Source: Lethocerus indicus (Eukaryota; Arthropoda; Insecta; Hemiptera; Belostomatidae). From it: DNA of 64,000 nt. The notes beneath the pieces are model-generated. The model did not search any database. It saw nothing but the letters and a program-made list of their open reading frames with translations, and was not told the origin of the DNA. This document shows, piece by piece, positions 10,572 to 23,251 of the stretch. The DNA is taken from assembly GCA_019843655.1 (NCBI GenBank), contig JACDQD010000007.1:27742816-27806815 (forward strand). Reading direction: 5' to 3'. Made by a program: the position numbers and the translations under genes. Every line of letters begins with the position of its first letter. Position 1 is the first letter of the stretch.

Positions 10572-11589
10572 TTAACCATTAAACTAGTTAGCCCAATCTA
10601 TTCTGCCAAAAGTTTTCAATATCGCAGGGCTGTTTAAATACGAAAAGCCTTCATGATCTTATACAGCCGTTGGGGATACATCTGCGGGATATATCGTAGA
10701 AGAATTTCAGCACGCTGTCATATACACGACTGTATTTTCGGTCAGTACGAATATTATGTAATTATCTGATGATATTTCGGAAGCAGCGAGAGGAGACTGA
10801 AGTGCGCGAAATCTTCTTCGTCTTCATCACATTTTTCTCCCCAATATCATCTTATATGTGCTCCAAAATATCGACGATATTGGCGTGTCTGAGGCCCGCT
10901 TTGGGCGTAGGTGGGCCGCCCCGCCCCCACATGACCCAGAGGTCCCGAATCCACATTAAAGGAGACCGACCGTCATGTCGGTCTAATGAAGTGTGGAGCA
11001 TTGTCGCCGGCCGGCACCGGGCACATTGTGGGGCATTGTGGCTTTGGAGGCACAACGAAGCCGCCACACACGAGGCCTCACAGCGCCCACCCTCAGAGGG
11101 ACCGCCCTTAAACGGCTTAAAGAGAAAGTGTAAACCGCCGCCACCGGCCCAGATCTCTTTCCCACGCCCTTATTTGTGCAATCGGCTTTTAGTATTCTCG
11201 AGAAATAGGGCTTATAGGTTCAAGCTAGTTGTACAAAGTAGAGATTCTAAATCTTCTTTGTGCAACCCTGAAAAATTTAAATATGATATCGGTTGATCAA
11301 CCCCGGAATATAAGTAAATTGGACCAAATTATTAAATCTAAAAAAAACCTTTCTCCATGTATTAATATCCCAGCATTACATCGTTTACATGTTATGGGTG
11401 CAATTGATTTATGTATTGTTCTAATATGCGGTTCACATAATGAAGAAATCACCCACTGGTGACACTTCCTGCGGGCAGCATTAGATAAGGACTTTCGTTC
11501 GGAATTTCCGAAAGCCAGCTATGTTTTATACCGTAGTTCTATACCGTATTTTCACGTCGTTTTTGTAGACTGTGAAATTGTTGGCTGAT
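10572..11589. other. Intergenic with CpG-rich patch 10880-11160
   Basis: The patch at 10880-11160 is clearly GC- and CpG-rich against AT-rich surroundings. Open frames cross it on both strands (the longest is 175 codons, 10769-11296 +) without a recognisable domain. It could be a promoter, an enhancer or an unrecognised exon; I cannot decide. Confidence 0.4.
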
Positions 11590-12306
11590 TTTTGGGCATA
11601 TTTTGTGCCTAAAAACCGCATTTTGGTCCGATTTTGCACCTAAAAATCGCATTTTTGGGCCCAAAAATGCGGTTTGTAGGCGATAATCTGCCGAAAAATG
11701 CGGTTTTTAGGCAAGAAATCAGCTATAAATTGCGCTTTTTAGGGACAAAATCGGTACAACAATACGGTAGTTAGGCACAAAATCGGTACAAAAATGCGGT
11801 TGTTAGGCGCAAAATCGGTACAAAAATGCTGTTGTTAGGACCAAAAACGCGGTTTTTATACCCGAAAAATGCGGTTTTTAGGCGCGAAATCGGCTCAAAA
11901 ATGCGATTTTTAGGCGCGAAATCGGCCCAAAAATGTGATTATTAGGCCCAAAAATATGGTATTTAGGCCTGAAATCGGCCCGAAAATGGAGTTTTTAGGC
12001 CAGACATCGGCCCAAGAATGCGATATTTAGGCACAAAAATTTCGTTTCTTGGCCCATAAATGCGGTTTTTAGGTGCAAAATCGTCCAAAAATGCGATTTT
12101 GAGGCCTAAAAATGTGGTTATTAGGCCCGAAATCGGTTTTTAAGCTCAAAAATGCTATTTCTGAATAAAAAATGCAGTTCTTAGCACCCAATAATTCGGA
12201 TTTTAGGTGCAAAATCGGCCATTAAATACGGTTAAATCTCGGCGCAAAATTACGGATTCTAAGCTGAAAATTGGGCTAACAATGCGGTTTATAGGCCCAA
12301 AGTAGA
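11590..12306 (-). repeat. Short-period AT-rich repeat, left flank of the 104-bp satellite
   Basis: Degenerate monomers of about 20-35 bases carry AAAAATGCGGTTTTTAGGC and GCGCAAAATCGG. This is the reverse complement of the phrases that fill 18178-20010. The first ~60 bases (11590-11650) run in the opposite orientation. The switch happens at a perfect 24-bp palindrome at 11648-11671, centred on TTGGGCCCAA. Confidence 0.85.
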
Positions 12307-15300
12307 ACCAAAGTGAGTTACACTTGCCCCTGAAACGGCGGGTTGAAAATCGAAAATTAAGGTTTTTCGAAAATTTTCGAATATCGATCCCATATTCCAC
12401 CCACAAGTGTACCAAAGTGAGTTACACTTGCCCCTGAAACGGCGGGTTGAAAATCGAAAATTAAGGTTTTTCGAAAATTTTCGAATATCGATCCCATATT
12501 CCACCCACAAGTGTACCAAAGTGAGTTACACTTGCCCCTGAAACGGCGGGTTGAAAATCGAAAATTAAGGTTTTTCGAAAATTTTCGAATATCGATCCCA
12601 TATTCCACCCACAAGTGTACCAAAGTGAGTTACACTTGCCCCTGAAACGGCGGGTTGAAAATCGAAAATTAAGGTTTTTCGAAAATTTTCGAATATCGAT
12701 CCCATATTCCACCCACAAGTGTACCAAAGTGAGTTACACTTGCCCCTGAAACGGCGGGTTGAAAATCGAAAATTAAGGTTTTTCGAAAATTTTCGAATAT
12801 CGATCCCATATTCCACCCACAACCAAAGTGAGTTACACTTGCCCTGAAACGGCGGGTTGAAAATCGAAAATTAAGGTTTTTCGAAAATTTTCGAATATCG
12901 ATCCCATATTCCACCCACAAGTGTACCAAAGTGAGTTACACTTGCCCCTGAAACGGCGGGTTGAAAATCGAAAATTAAGGTTTTCGAAAATTTTCGAATA
13001 TCGATCCCATATTCCACCCACAAGTGTACCAAAGTGAGTTACACTTGCCCCTGAAACGGCGGGTTGAAAATCGAAAATTAAGGTTTTTCGAAAATTTTCG
13101 AATATCGATCCCATATTCCACCCACAAGTGTACCAAAGTGAGTTACACTTGCCCCTGAAACGGCGGGTTGAAAATCGAAAATTAAGGTTTTTCGAAAATT
13201 TTCGAATATCGATCCCATATTTCACCCACAAGTGTACCAAAGTGAGTTACACTTGCCCCTGAAACGGCGGGTTGAAAATCGAAAATTAAGGTTTTCCGAA
13301 AATTTTCTCAAATCGATCCCATATTTCACCCACAAGTGTACCAAAGTGAGTTACACTTGCCCCTGAAACGGCGGGTTGAAAATCGAAAATTAAGGTTTTT
13401 CGAAAATTTTCGAATATCGATCCCATATTCCACCCACAAGTGTACCAAAGTGAGTTACACTTGCCCCTGAAACGGCGGGTTGAAAATCGAAAATTAAGGT
13501 TTTTCGAAAATTTTCGAATATCGATCCCATATTCCACCCACAAGTGTACCAAAGTGAGTTACACTTGCCCCTGAAACGGCGGGTTGAAAATCGAAAATTA
13601 AGGTTTTTCGAAAATTTTCGAATATCGATCCCATATTCCACCCACAAGTGTACCAAAGTGAGTTACACTTGCCCCTGAAACGGCAGGTTGAAAATCGAAA
13701 ATTAAGGTTTTTCGAAAATTTTCGAATATCGATCCCATATTCCACCCACAAGTGTACCAAAGTGAGTTACACTTGCCCCTGAAAGCAAGGCAGGTTGAAA
13801 ATCGAAAATTAAGGTTTTTCGAAAATTTTCGAATATCGATCCCATATTCCACCCACAAGTGTACCAAAGTGAGTTACACTTGCCCCTGAAACGGCGGGTT
13901 GAAAATCGAAAATTAAGGTTTTTCGAAAATTTTCGAATATCGATCCCATATTCCACCCACAAGTGTACCAAAGTGAGTTACACTTGCCCCTGAAACGGCG
14001 GGTTGAAAATCGAAAATTAAGGTTTTTGAAAATTTTCGAATATCGATCCCATATTCCACCCACAAGTGTACCAAAGTGAGTTACACTTGCCCCTGAAACG
14101 GCGGGTTGAAAATCGAAAATTAAGGTTTTTCGAAAATTTTCGAATATCGATCCCATATTCCACCCACAAGTGTACCAAAGTGAGTTACACTTGCCCCTGA
14201 AACGGCGGGTTGAAAATCGAAAATTAAGGTTTTTCGAAAATTTTCGAATATCGATCCCATATTCCACCCACAAGTGTACCAAAGTGAGTTACACTTGCCC
14301 CTGAAATGGCGGGTTGAAAATCGAAAATTAAGGTTTTCGAAAATTTTCGAATATCGATCCCATATTCCACCCACAAGTGTACCAAAGTGAGTTACACTTG
14401 CCCCTGAAATGGCGGGTTGAAAATCGAAAATTAAGGTTTTTCGAAAATTTTCGAATATCGATCCCATATTCCACCCACAAGTGTACCAAAGTGAGTTACA
14501 CTTGCCCCTGAAACGGCGGGTTGAAAATCGAAAATTAAGGTTTTCGAAAATTTTCCTGAATATCGACCCCATATTCCACCCACAAGTGTACCAAAGTGAG
14601 TTACACTTGCCCTGAAACGGCGGGTTGAAAATCGAAAATTAAGGTTTTCGAAAATTTTCGAATATCGATCCCATATTCCACCCACAAGTGTACCAAAGTG
14701 AGTTACACTTGCCCCTGAGAACAGCGGGGTTGAGGAAATCGAAAATTAAGGTTTTCGAAAATTTTCGAATATCGATCCCATATTCCACCCACAAGTGTAC
14801 CAAAGTGAGTTACACTTGCCCCTGAAACGGCGGGTTGAAAATCGAAAATTAAGGTTTTTCGAAAATTTTCGAATATCGATCCCATATTCCACCCACAAGT
14901 GTACCAAAGTGAGTTACACTTGCCCCTGAAATGGCGGGTTGAAAATCGAAAATTAAGGTTTTTCGAAAATTTTCGAATATCGATCCCATATTCCACCCAC
15001 AAGTGTACCAAAGTGAGTTACACCTTGCCCTGATAACAGCGGGTTGAAAATCGAAAATTAAGGTTTTTCGAAAATTTTCGAATATCGATCCCATATTCCA
15101 CCCACAAGTGTACCAAAGTGAGTTACACTTGCCCCTGAAACGGCGGGTTGAAAATCGAAAATTAAGGTTTTTCGAAAATTTTCGAATATCGATCCCATAT
15201 TCCACCCACAAGTGTACCAAAGTGAGTTACACTTGCCCCTGAAATGGCGGGTTGAAAATCGAAAATTAAGGTTTTTCGAAAATTTTCGAATATCGATCCC

Positions 15301-18177
15301 ATATTCCACCCACAAGTGTACCAAAGTGAGTTACACTTGCCCCTGAAACGGCGGGTTGAAAATCGAAAATTAAGGTTTTTCGAAAATTTTCGAATATCGA
15401 TCCCATATTCCACCCACAAGTGTACCAAAGTGAGTTACACTTGCCCCTGAAACGGCGGGTTGAAAATCGAAAATTAAGGTTTTTCGAAAATTTTCGAATA
15501 TCGATCCCATATTCCACCCACAAGTGTACCAAAGTGAGTTACACTTGCCCCTGAAATGGCGGGTTGAAAATCGAAAATTAAGGTTTTCGAAAATTTTCGA
15601 ATATCGATCCCATATTCCACCCACAAGTGTACCAAAGTGAGTTACACTTGCCCCTGAAGCAGCGGGGTTGAAAATCGAAAATTAAGGTTTTCGAAAATTT
15701 TCGAATATCGATCCCATATTCCACCCACAAGTGTACCAAAGTGAGTTACACTTGCCCCTGAAATGGCGGGTTGAAAATCGAAAATTAAGGTTTTTCGAAA
15801 ATTTTCGAATATCGATCCCATATTCCACCCACAAGTGTACCAAAGTGAGTTACACTTGCCCCTGAAACGGCGGGTTGAAAATCGAAAATTAAGGTTTTTC
15901 GAAAATTTTCGAATATCGATCCCATATTCCACCCACAAGTGTACCAAAGTGAGTTACACTTGCCCCTGAAACGGCGGGTTGAAAATCGAAAATTAAGGTT
16001 TTTCGAAAATTTTCGAATATCGATCCCATATTCCACCCACAAGTGTACCAAAGTGAGTTACACTTGCCCCTGAAACGGCGGGTTGAAAATCGAAAATTAA
16101 GGTTTTTCGAAAATTTTCGAATATCGATCCCATATTCCACCCACAAGTGTACCAAAGTGAGTTACACTTGCCCCTGAAACGGCGGGTTGAAAATCGAAAA
16201 TTAAGGTTTTCGAAAATTTTCGAATATCGATCCCATATTCAAACCCACAAGTGTACCAAAGTGAGTTACACTTGCCCCTGAAACGGCGGGTTGAAAATCG
16301 AAAATTAAGGTTTTCGAAAATTTTCGAATATCGATCCCATATTCCACCCACAAGTGTACCAAAGTGAGTTACACTTGCCCCTGAAACGGCGGGTTGAAAA
16401 TCGAAAATTAAGGTTTTTCGAAAATTTTCGAATATCGATCCCATATTCCACCCACAAGTGTACCAAAGTGAGTTACACTTGCCCCTGAAACGGCGGGTTG
16501 AAAATCGAAAATTAAGGTTTTTCGAAAATTTTCGAATATCGATCCCATATTCCACCCACAAGTGTACCAAAGTGAGTTACACTTGCCCCTGAAACGGCGG
16601 GTTGAAAATCGAAAATTAAGGTTTTCGAAAATTTTCGAATATCGATCCCATATTCCACCCACAAGTGTACCAAAGTGAGTTACACTTGCCCCTGAAACGG
16701 CGGGTTGAAAATCGAAAATTAAGGTTTTCGAAAATTTTCGAATATCGATCCCATATTCCACCCACAAGTGTACCAAAGTGAGTTACACTTGCCCTGAAAC
16801 GGCGGGTTGAAAATCGAAAATTAAGGTTTTCGAAAATTTTCGAATATCGATCCCATATTCCACCCACAAGTGTACCAAAGTGAGTTACACTTGCCCCTGA
16901 AACGGCGGGTTGAAAATCGAAAATTAAGGTTTTTCGAAAATTTTCGAATATCGATCCCATATTCCACCCACAAGTGTACCAAAGTGAGTTACACTTGCCC
17001 CTGAAACGGCGGGTTGAAAATCGAAAATTAAGGTTTTTCGAAAATTTTCGAATATCGATCCCATATTCCACCCACAAGTGTACCAAAGTGAGTTACACTT
17101 GCCCCTGAAACGGCGGGTTGAAAATCGAAAATTAAGGTTTTTCGAAAATTTTCGAATATCGATCCCATATTCCACCCACAAGTGTACCAAAGTGAGTTAC
17201 ACTTGCCCCTGAAACGGCGGGTTGAAAATCGAAAATTAAGGTTTTCGAAAATTTTCGAATATCGATCCCATATTCCACCCACAAGTGTACCAAAGTGAGT
17301 TACACTTGCCCCTGAAACGGCGGGTTGAAAATCGAAAATTAAGGTTTTCGAAAATTTTCGAATATCGATCCCATATTCCACCCACAAGTGTACCAAAGTG
17401 AGTTACACTTGCCCCTGAAACGGCGGGTTGAAAATCGAAAATTAAGGTTTTCGAAAATTTTCGAATATCGATCCCATATTCCACCCACAAGTGTACCAAA
17501 GTGAGTTACACTTGCCCCTGAAACGGCGGGTTGAAAATCGAAAATTAAGGTTTTCGAAAATTTTCGAATATCGATCCCATATTCCACCCACAAGTGTACC
17601 AAAGTGAGTTACACTTGCCCCTGAAACGGCGGGTTGAAAATCGAAAATTAAGGTTTTCGAAAATTTTCGAATATCGATCCCATATTCCACCCACAAGTGT
17701 ACCAAAGTGAGTTACACTTGCCCTGAAACGGCGGGTTGAAAATCGAAAATTAAGGTTTTTCGAAAATTTTCGAATATCGATCCCATATTAGTTACCCACT
17801 TTTCGAAAATTTTCGAATATCGATCCCAAAAACACTTTGAAACGGCGGGTTGAAAATCGAAAATTTTTTCGAAAATTTTCGAATATCGATCCCATATTCC
17901 ACCCACAAGTGTACCAAAGTGAGTTACACTTGCCCCTGAAACGGCGGGTTGAAAATCGAAAATTAAGGTTTTTCGAAAATTTTCGAATATCGATCCCATA
18001 TTCCACCCACAAGTGTACCAAAGTGAGTTACACTTGCCCCTGAAACGGCGGGTTGAAAATCGAAAATTAAGGTTTTCGAAAATTTTCGAATATCGATCCC
18101 ATATTCCACCCACAAGTGTACCAAAGTAAGTTACACTTGCCCCTGAAACGGCGGGTTGAAAATCGAAAATTAAGGTT
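12307..18177. repeat. 104-bp satellite array, about 56 units
   Basis: Nearly identical units of 104 bases (often 103, by loss of one T in GGTTTTTCG) repeat head to tail for 5.9 kb. Each unit holds two dyads. One is an 8-bp hairpin, CAAGTGTA with an 11-base loop then TACACTTG, spanning the unit junction. The other is a perfect 16-bp palindrome, TTCGAAAATTTTCGAA, followed by ATCGAT. The unit length is not a multiple of three, so the many 80-160-codon minus-strand frames simply rotate through it and are not genes. Units near 17786-17870 are scrambled, and several units near 14540, 14720, 15030 and 15655 carry private small changes. Confidence 0.97.
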
Positions 18178-20010
18178 TGGGCCTGAAAACCGTATTTTTG
18201 GGCCGATTTTGCGCCTAAAACCGCATTTTGGGGCCGATTTTGGGCCTAAAAATCCCATTTATTGGCCTAAAAACCTTATTCTTTGCCGATTTTGCTACTT
18301 AATACCTCATTTTAAGGCCAATGTTGGGCCTAAAAATCCCATTTTTTGGCCTAAAAGCCTCATTTTTGGGCCTAAAAACCGTATTTTTGGGCCGATTTTG
18401 CGCCTAAAATCCGCATTTTGGGGCCAATTTTGGGCCTAAAAATCCCATTTATTGGCATAAAAACCTCATTTTTTGGCCTAAAAACCTAATTTTTGGGCCT
18501 AAAAACCGTATTTTTGGGCATATTTTGCGTCTGAAAACGTCATTTTTGGACCTAAAAACCGCATTTTTGGGCCGATTTTGCGCCTAAAAACCGCATTTTG
18601 GGCCAATTTTGGGCCTAAAAATCCCATTTATTGGCCTAAAAACCTCATTTTTTGGCCTAAAAGCCTCATTTTTTGGCCTGGAAACCGTATTTTTTGGGAA
18701 TATTTTGCGTCTAAAAACCCCATTTTTTGGCCTAAAAACCGTATTTTTGGGAATATTTTGCGTCTTAAAACGACATTTTTGGGCCTAAAAACCGCAATTT
18801 TGGCCGATTTTGCTCCTTAAAACCTCATTTTAGAGCCAATTTTGTGCCTAAAAACCTGATTTTTGGGCCTAAAAACCGTATTTTTGGGCCGATTTTGCGC
18901 CTAAAAACCGCATTTTGGGACCAATCTTGGGCCTAAAAATGCCATTTATTGGCATAAAAACCTCATTTTTTGGCCTAAAAACCTCATTTTTTGGCCTAAA
19001 AACCGTATTTTTGGGCATATTTTGCGTCTTAAAACGTCATTTTTGGACCTAAAAACCGCATTTTTGGGCCGATTTTGCGCCTAAAAACCGCATTTTGGGA
19101 ATTTTTGGGCCTAAAACATTTTTGGCCTAAAACCCATTTTTTTTTGGCCTAAAACCGCATTTTTGCATTTTTGGCCTAAAACCTAAAACCTCATTTTTGG
19201 CCTAAAAACCTCATTTTTTGGCCTAAAAACCTCATTTTTTGGCCTAAAAACCCTATTTTTGGGCATATTTTGCGTCTTAAAACGTCATTTTTGGGCCTAA
19301 AAACCTCATTCTTGCCGATTTTGCTACTTAAAACCTCATTTTAAGGCCAATGTTGGGCTTAAAAATCCCATTTTTTGGCCTAAAAGCCTCATTTTTGGGC
19401 CTAAAGACCGTATTTTTTGGCCGATTATGCTCCTTAAAACAGCATTTTGGGGCCAATTTTGGGCCTAAAAGTCCCATTTATTGGCCTAAAATCGTATTTT
19501 TGGGAATATTTTGCGTCTTAAAACGACATTTTTGGGCCTAAAAACCGCAATTTTGGCCGATTTTGCTCCTTAAAACCTCATTTTGGGGCCAATTTTGTGC
19601 CTAAAAACCTCATTTTTGGGCCTGAAAACCGTATTTTTGGGCCGATTTTGCGCCTAAAACCGCATTTTGGGCCTAAAACCGATTTTTGGGCCTAAAATCC
19701 CATTTTATTGGCCTAAAACTTATTTTTGCCGATTTTGCTACCTAAAACCTCATTTTAAGGCCAATTTTGGGCCTAAAATCCCATTTTTGGCCTAAAAACC
19801 TCATTTTATGGTCTAAAACCGCATTTTTGGGCCATTTTTACGCCTAAAACCTCATCTTTTGCCTAAAACCGCATTTTTGGGCATATTTTGGGTCTTAAAA
19901 CGTCATTTTTGGGTCTAAAAACCGCATTTTTGGGCCGATTTTGCGCCTAAAAACCGCATTTTAGGGGCCAATTTTGCACAAAATCGGCCTAAAATACGCC
20001 GTAAAATTTT
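18178..20010 (+). repeat. Short-period AT-rich repeat, right flank of the 104-bp satellite
   Basis: Starts abruptly in the middle of a satellite unit (after TTAAGGTTT) and consists of degenerate monomers such as GGCCTAAAAACCGCATTTTT and GGGCCGATTTTGCGCC. A longer phrase (CCGTATTTTTGGGCATATTTTG then TCTTAAAACG) recurs several times, showing higher-order structure. The orientation is opposite to most of the left flank. Confidence 0.9.
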
Positions 20011-20035
20011 AGCTCTGGGTATATATTTGATAAAC

Positions 20036-20213
20036 GCTTGGGTTTCTGTCTCCTCCCGTGCAGTGAGGATGCCCGAAAACCGACAATGTGACTGACACCG
20101 CTACTGAAGATGGCGAGCTGACGAAACCGGTCTAGCCAAAGACCTAACCGGCAAGAGGAGACAGACACACGCGAAATCTACGGTATTCCAACCCCTCGCA
20201 GACCACAAAACAA
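20036..20213 (+). mobile_element. Foldback element, left arm deleted
   Basis: A scrap of the left arm (GGTTTCTGTCTCCTCCCG) is joined directly to the centre (GTGCAGTGAGGATGCCCG). The full right arm (CACCGCTACTGAAGATGGCG, ACCGGTCTAGCC, CGCGAAATCTACGG) and the tail (TTCCAACCCCTCGCAGACC, CACAAAACAAG) follow. It sits 25 bases after the repeat domain. Confidence 0.85.
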
Positions 20214-20968
20214 GTATTCTAAAACTCAATACCCTTTTTATATTTGTTTCACTAGAGGTGATATCTTATGTTTTATAAGGTGGGGAACGGCTTGATGATC
20301 GCCTCTAGATCCTGGACCGTGGCCTCTACACCTTTGGGAAAGCGTTGGATGTTGTCCGAAAGAGGTCTAAAAGGTGGATGTTTTTGTTCTATGGTGTTGT
20401 GCGGGTGTCAGTTTGCGGGCGGTTCAAAGGCTGTCGGCCTCCCTTTGACTTTGGCCCCCTGTCCCACAGTCCCAGCCCCTACCCCACACACACACACACA
20501 CACGCACATAATTACTCCGATCCTAGACTTTTCCTCTCAATGAAATACCTGCGCTCACACTCTCACAGACAACCCTCCACCCCGCCCACCCCCGACACGA
20601 GGAAACATGAATAATCTCCCGGACGGCCTCCATTCAGGCCGACCTCACATAAATCTCGAACTCGTGTCCCGTCCCTAAGTAGGAGGAGGAGGAGCACCAG
20701 AAGGATGAGGGGCTGGTCATGAGGGGTATCGGGGGATGAGGAAAAAAGGACAGCACAATGGCAACTGATAGAGGCTCGGATAGCGGTCATTATCATATTG
20801 AGGGGATGGAATGCGCGCCCAGAGGCTCGGATTATATCGCAGCGTCTCGCCGTCCTCAGTAGTCCCGTCCCGGTACCGGTAAAGCTGACAGAAACGTCGG
20901 AATCGTACAACCCCCGCATCGAACAGATTATCTTCCCGCAGTATTACGCGATTCCGACATCCTCTAAC
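20214..20968. other. Intergenic, no gene recognised
   Basis: Includes a CA tract at about 20489-20503. Open frames up to 118 codons lack recognisable motifs. Confidence 0.4.
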
Positions 20969-21115
20969 GTTCCTTACAGACGCCTGAAAAGGCGTAATCT
21001 GTGTAATGTGTAACGCATAATAGAGGGAAAGGAACTACAATAATATTAAATAATTACTATCCCACTCGTTATTGCTTCTACTCAAACACCAATGTCGCTT
21101 ATTGTATCTTACAGT
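20969..21115 (+). repeat. Dispersed repeat, copy 2 (first copy near 1834)
   Basis: Shares with 1834-1985 two ordered blocks: CGTTCCTTACAGACGCC and, about 90 bases on, CTCAAACACCAATGTCGC. Just upstream, GCAGTATTACGCGATTCCGA resembles CAGTATTACGCGATACCGA near 2947, so the family may be longer. Confidence 0.6.
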
Positions 21116-21148
21116 TTACACAAAACGTTGAGTAGGCAACAGCGGTTT

Positions 21149-21317
21149 TAGTCACTTTGCCTCTTTGGATGTTTTCTGGGGCATCCTGACACTGACAAAA
21201 TTGCGCGTGACAAAGTGCCGAAGGTGGCGAGCAGCCGAAACCGATCTAGCGAAAGACCGAAACGGCGAGAGGGAACAGACGAAATCTACGGCATTCCAAA
21301 CCCTCGCAGACTACAAA
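21149..21317 (+). mobile_element. Foldback element, left arm mostly lost
   Basis: The inner left part (GTCACTTTGCCTCTTTGGATG, GGGGCATCCTGACACTG) is followed by the right arm (AAAGTGCCGAAGGTGGCGAG, CAGCCGAAACCGATCTAGC, GACGAAATCTACGG) and a tail cut at GCAGACTACAAAATTC. Confidence 0.8.
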
Positions 21318-23059
21318 ATTCTAAACTAATTGAGGAAACGACTCATAAACCAATAAAATTGCCAAATTTAAACTGACTGAAAATGTGGCCGGCCAACCTT
21401 TATTTTATTTATTTATTTTTTAAATAAATTACAATTTAATTGAGGGGGACAGAATAGAGGGTCGGGAACGTATTCGTTCCCCTCTCTGATGTGTGACTGT
21501 ACCCGCGACTTGGGCCCCTTTATCAATGCGCGTTATCTCCGCTTTCTTCGTGAGCCTTTTTCGTTTTTTTTTTTTCTTTTTGCCCGCCGCACGTCTCTAT
21601 TTGTCCAGATTGGAGCCGCCGACCGAGCGCTGTGGGAACTGCGGCTTTGTCATTTGCCCCGCTCGCCATTTTGCGCCCAAACCAGATTTCTGTTATCTCC
21701 GATTCGATTCGGGCCCGTTCCTCTTATTATTCTTCCTCGTTTAGAAAGTGGAAAAAGAAAAGGAAAACGGGCGAAACACGGATAATGACGGTGAGCTTTC
21801 GCGTATACCGCTTGCGCCTTCCCACCGTCGTTCGGGCGACTGCGACGGAGGAGCGCAATATCGCGAAACCGTCCGCGTATACCCTCGGACAGAATTATTT
21901 ATTTTTATATAAAATATTTTATTACAGTTAGGCGAAATCTCTATTTATTAATTGCACTCTGGAAAGTCGGCAGAAAGGAAGAAGTTCTGGAACGCGCACA
22001 CGGGTGACAATTTAATTCCCGGAAATATTCAGAATTGCAAAACAGTTTTTGCTTGTTGGTCCAGCAGAAGAAGATTAAATTATTTATATGACATCCAACG
22101 CTGCTGGCCTCCAGGGTTTCCCAATCGAAAGTCCTTCCAATCGTCCTCAAAGTCCCATGGGATATGTTTCACCACGACCTCAACATACCTAAACATGTCA
22201 TACTGTTGATTGCGCAATAGGCTCCAAGATAGGTCTTTCTTTTGTTCTAAAATATCATAAGTTAATAAATTAATATTTAGGAAACGATGGCAAATTCTGT
22301 GAGCCGGTTATGGAAACCGTCCTACAATAAATCACTGCGGGAAACTATCGGTCCCCCCCATTATTTGAGGATGTTGAATTCGCAACATGAACTTTTCACA
22401 GGATCGTATATCACGCGGGAATTCCTTAACGCTCGGCCTAACAAATTAATGATTTACGTCCGATCGTCTGTATTTTCATCTCTGGGTTAGGAGCAGGTTA
22501 GTTGTCAGACATTTATATAGAGAGCTTTGGGGGGGAGGGGGGGGGGCCCGTTCATTATAATTTCAAAGGGGGCCGCCCCAGCACTGAGAGGCGAGGCCGG
22601 TAGCCATATGCCACACGGGTTTACCTCACACCGCAGGAGGACTCCTAGAAGAGAACCGGATAATAAATAACACACGAAATTAATAGACCGTTTTTCTCTG
22701 GGGTTTTTTTCCTCCCCCCCCGGCCGTGTTCGTTGTCGGCCAATGAAAATTTAGAGGGCCCGTCCGTCCGGTTGTTTTCAAGTGTGCCGCACAGTGGGCC
22801 GGATAATTTTGTCACTGGAAACAGTTCAAGACGTAGAATATTTACGCGTTGGACACTTGAACGAATCCAAATTACAACACACGGAAATATTGAATGTCAT
22901 AAAATGGTTTAATGGTCCCATTAGCCATGAGGACGGAAATCACACTTCTAACGTTACCGAAATCCTAACGTTGGTATGATATATATAAGAATGACAGTCA
23001 GTAATAATTTTAACAATATGTTACTTCTTACAAAACTTTAGGACGTCAAGTTTAGCATA
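21318..23059. other. Intergenic, no gene recognised
   Basis: Contains a CpG-rich segment (about 21480-21880) and a G run at 22530-22547. Open frames of 60-99 codons show no domain. No splice-bounded exon is convincing. Confidence 0.4.
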
Positions 23060-23087
23060 TCATAGGGATGAGATACATCCCCGAGAA
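23060..23087 (-). pseudogene. tRNA-Ala stub at the array edge
   Basis: Only the 5' end of the tRNA survives (plus-strand TACATCCCCGAGAAGGG at about 23072-23090), followed by the normal unit spacer. It marks the left boundary of the array. Confidence 0.6.
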
Positions 23088-23251
23088 GGGCAGAGCAATA
23101 ACCTCATATCAGGTAGAAAAGAAAATCCCCCAATAACCCTCCTCTGCCTTCCTTTTTATGGACTAACCGTTTTTGAGTTCCTAAACCAAATTCCATTGAA
23201 ACAACCCCCTGAATTATCCCTCTAAAATGAGTACTACTCGTTTTACTAAGC

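Noticed and set aside
10769..11296. 175-codon + frame across the CpG-rich patch
   Set aside because: The longest unexplained frame apart from repeat artefacts, but it lacks recognisable motifs and continues into plain AT-rich sequence; GC content alone can keep it open.
12307..12410. CENP-B box in the 104-bp satellite
   Set aside because: CGGG is present in GGCGGGTTG, but the required TTCG eleven bases earlier is not; no match.
12203..18113. Dozens of overlapping 84-157-codon minus-strand frames sharing MVHLWVEYGIDIRKFSKNL
   Set aside because: They are readings of the 104-bp satellite, which rotates through frames and is full of length changes; no gene.
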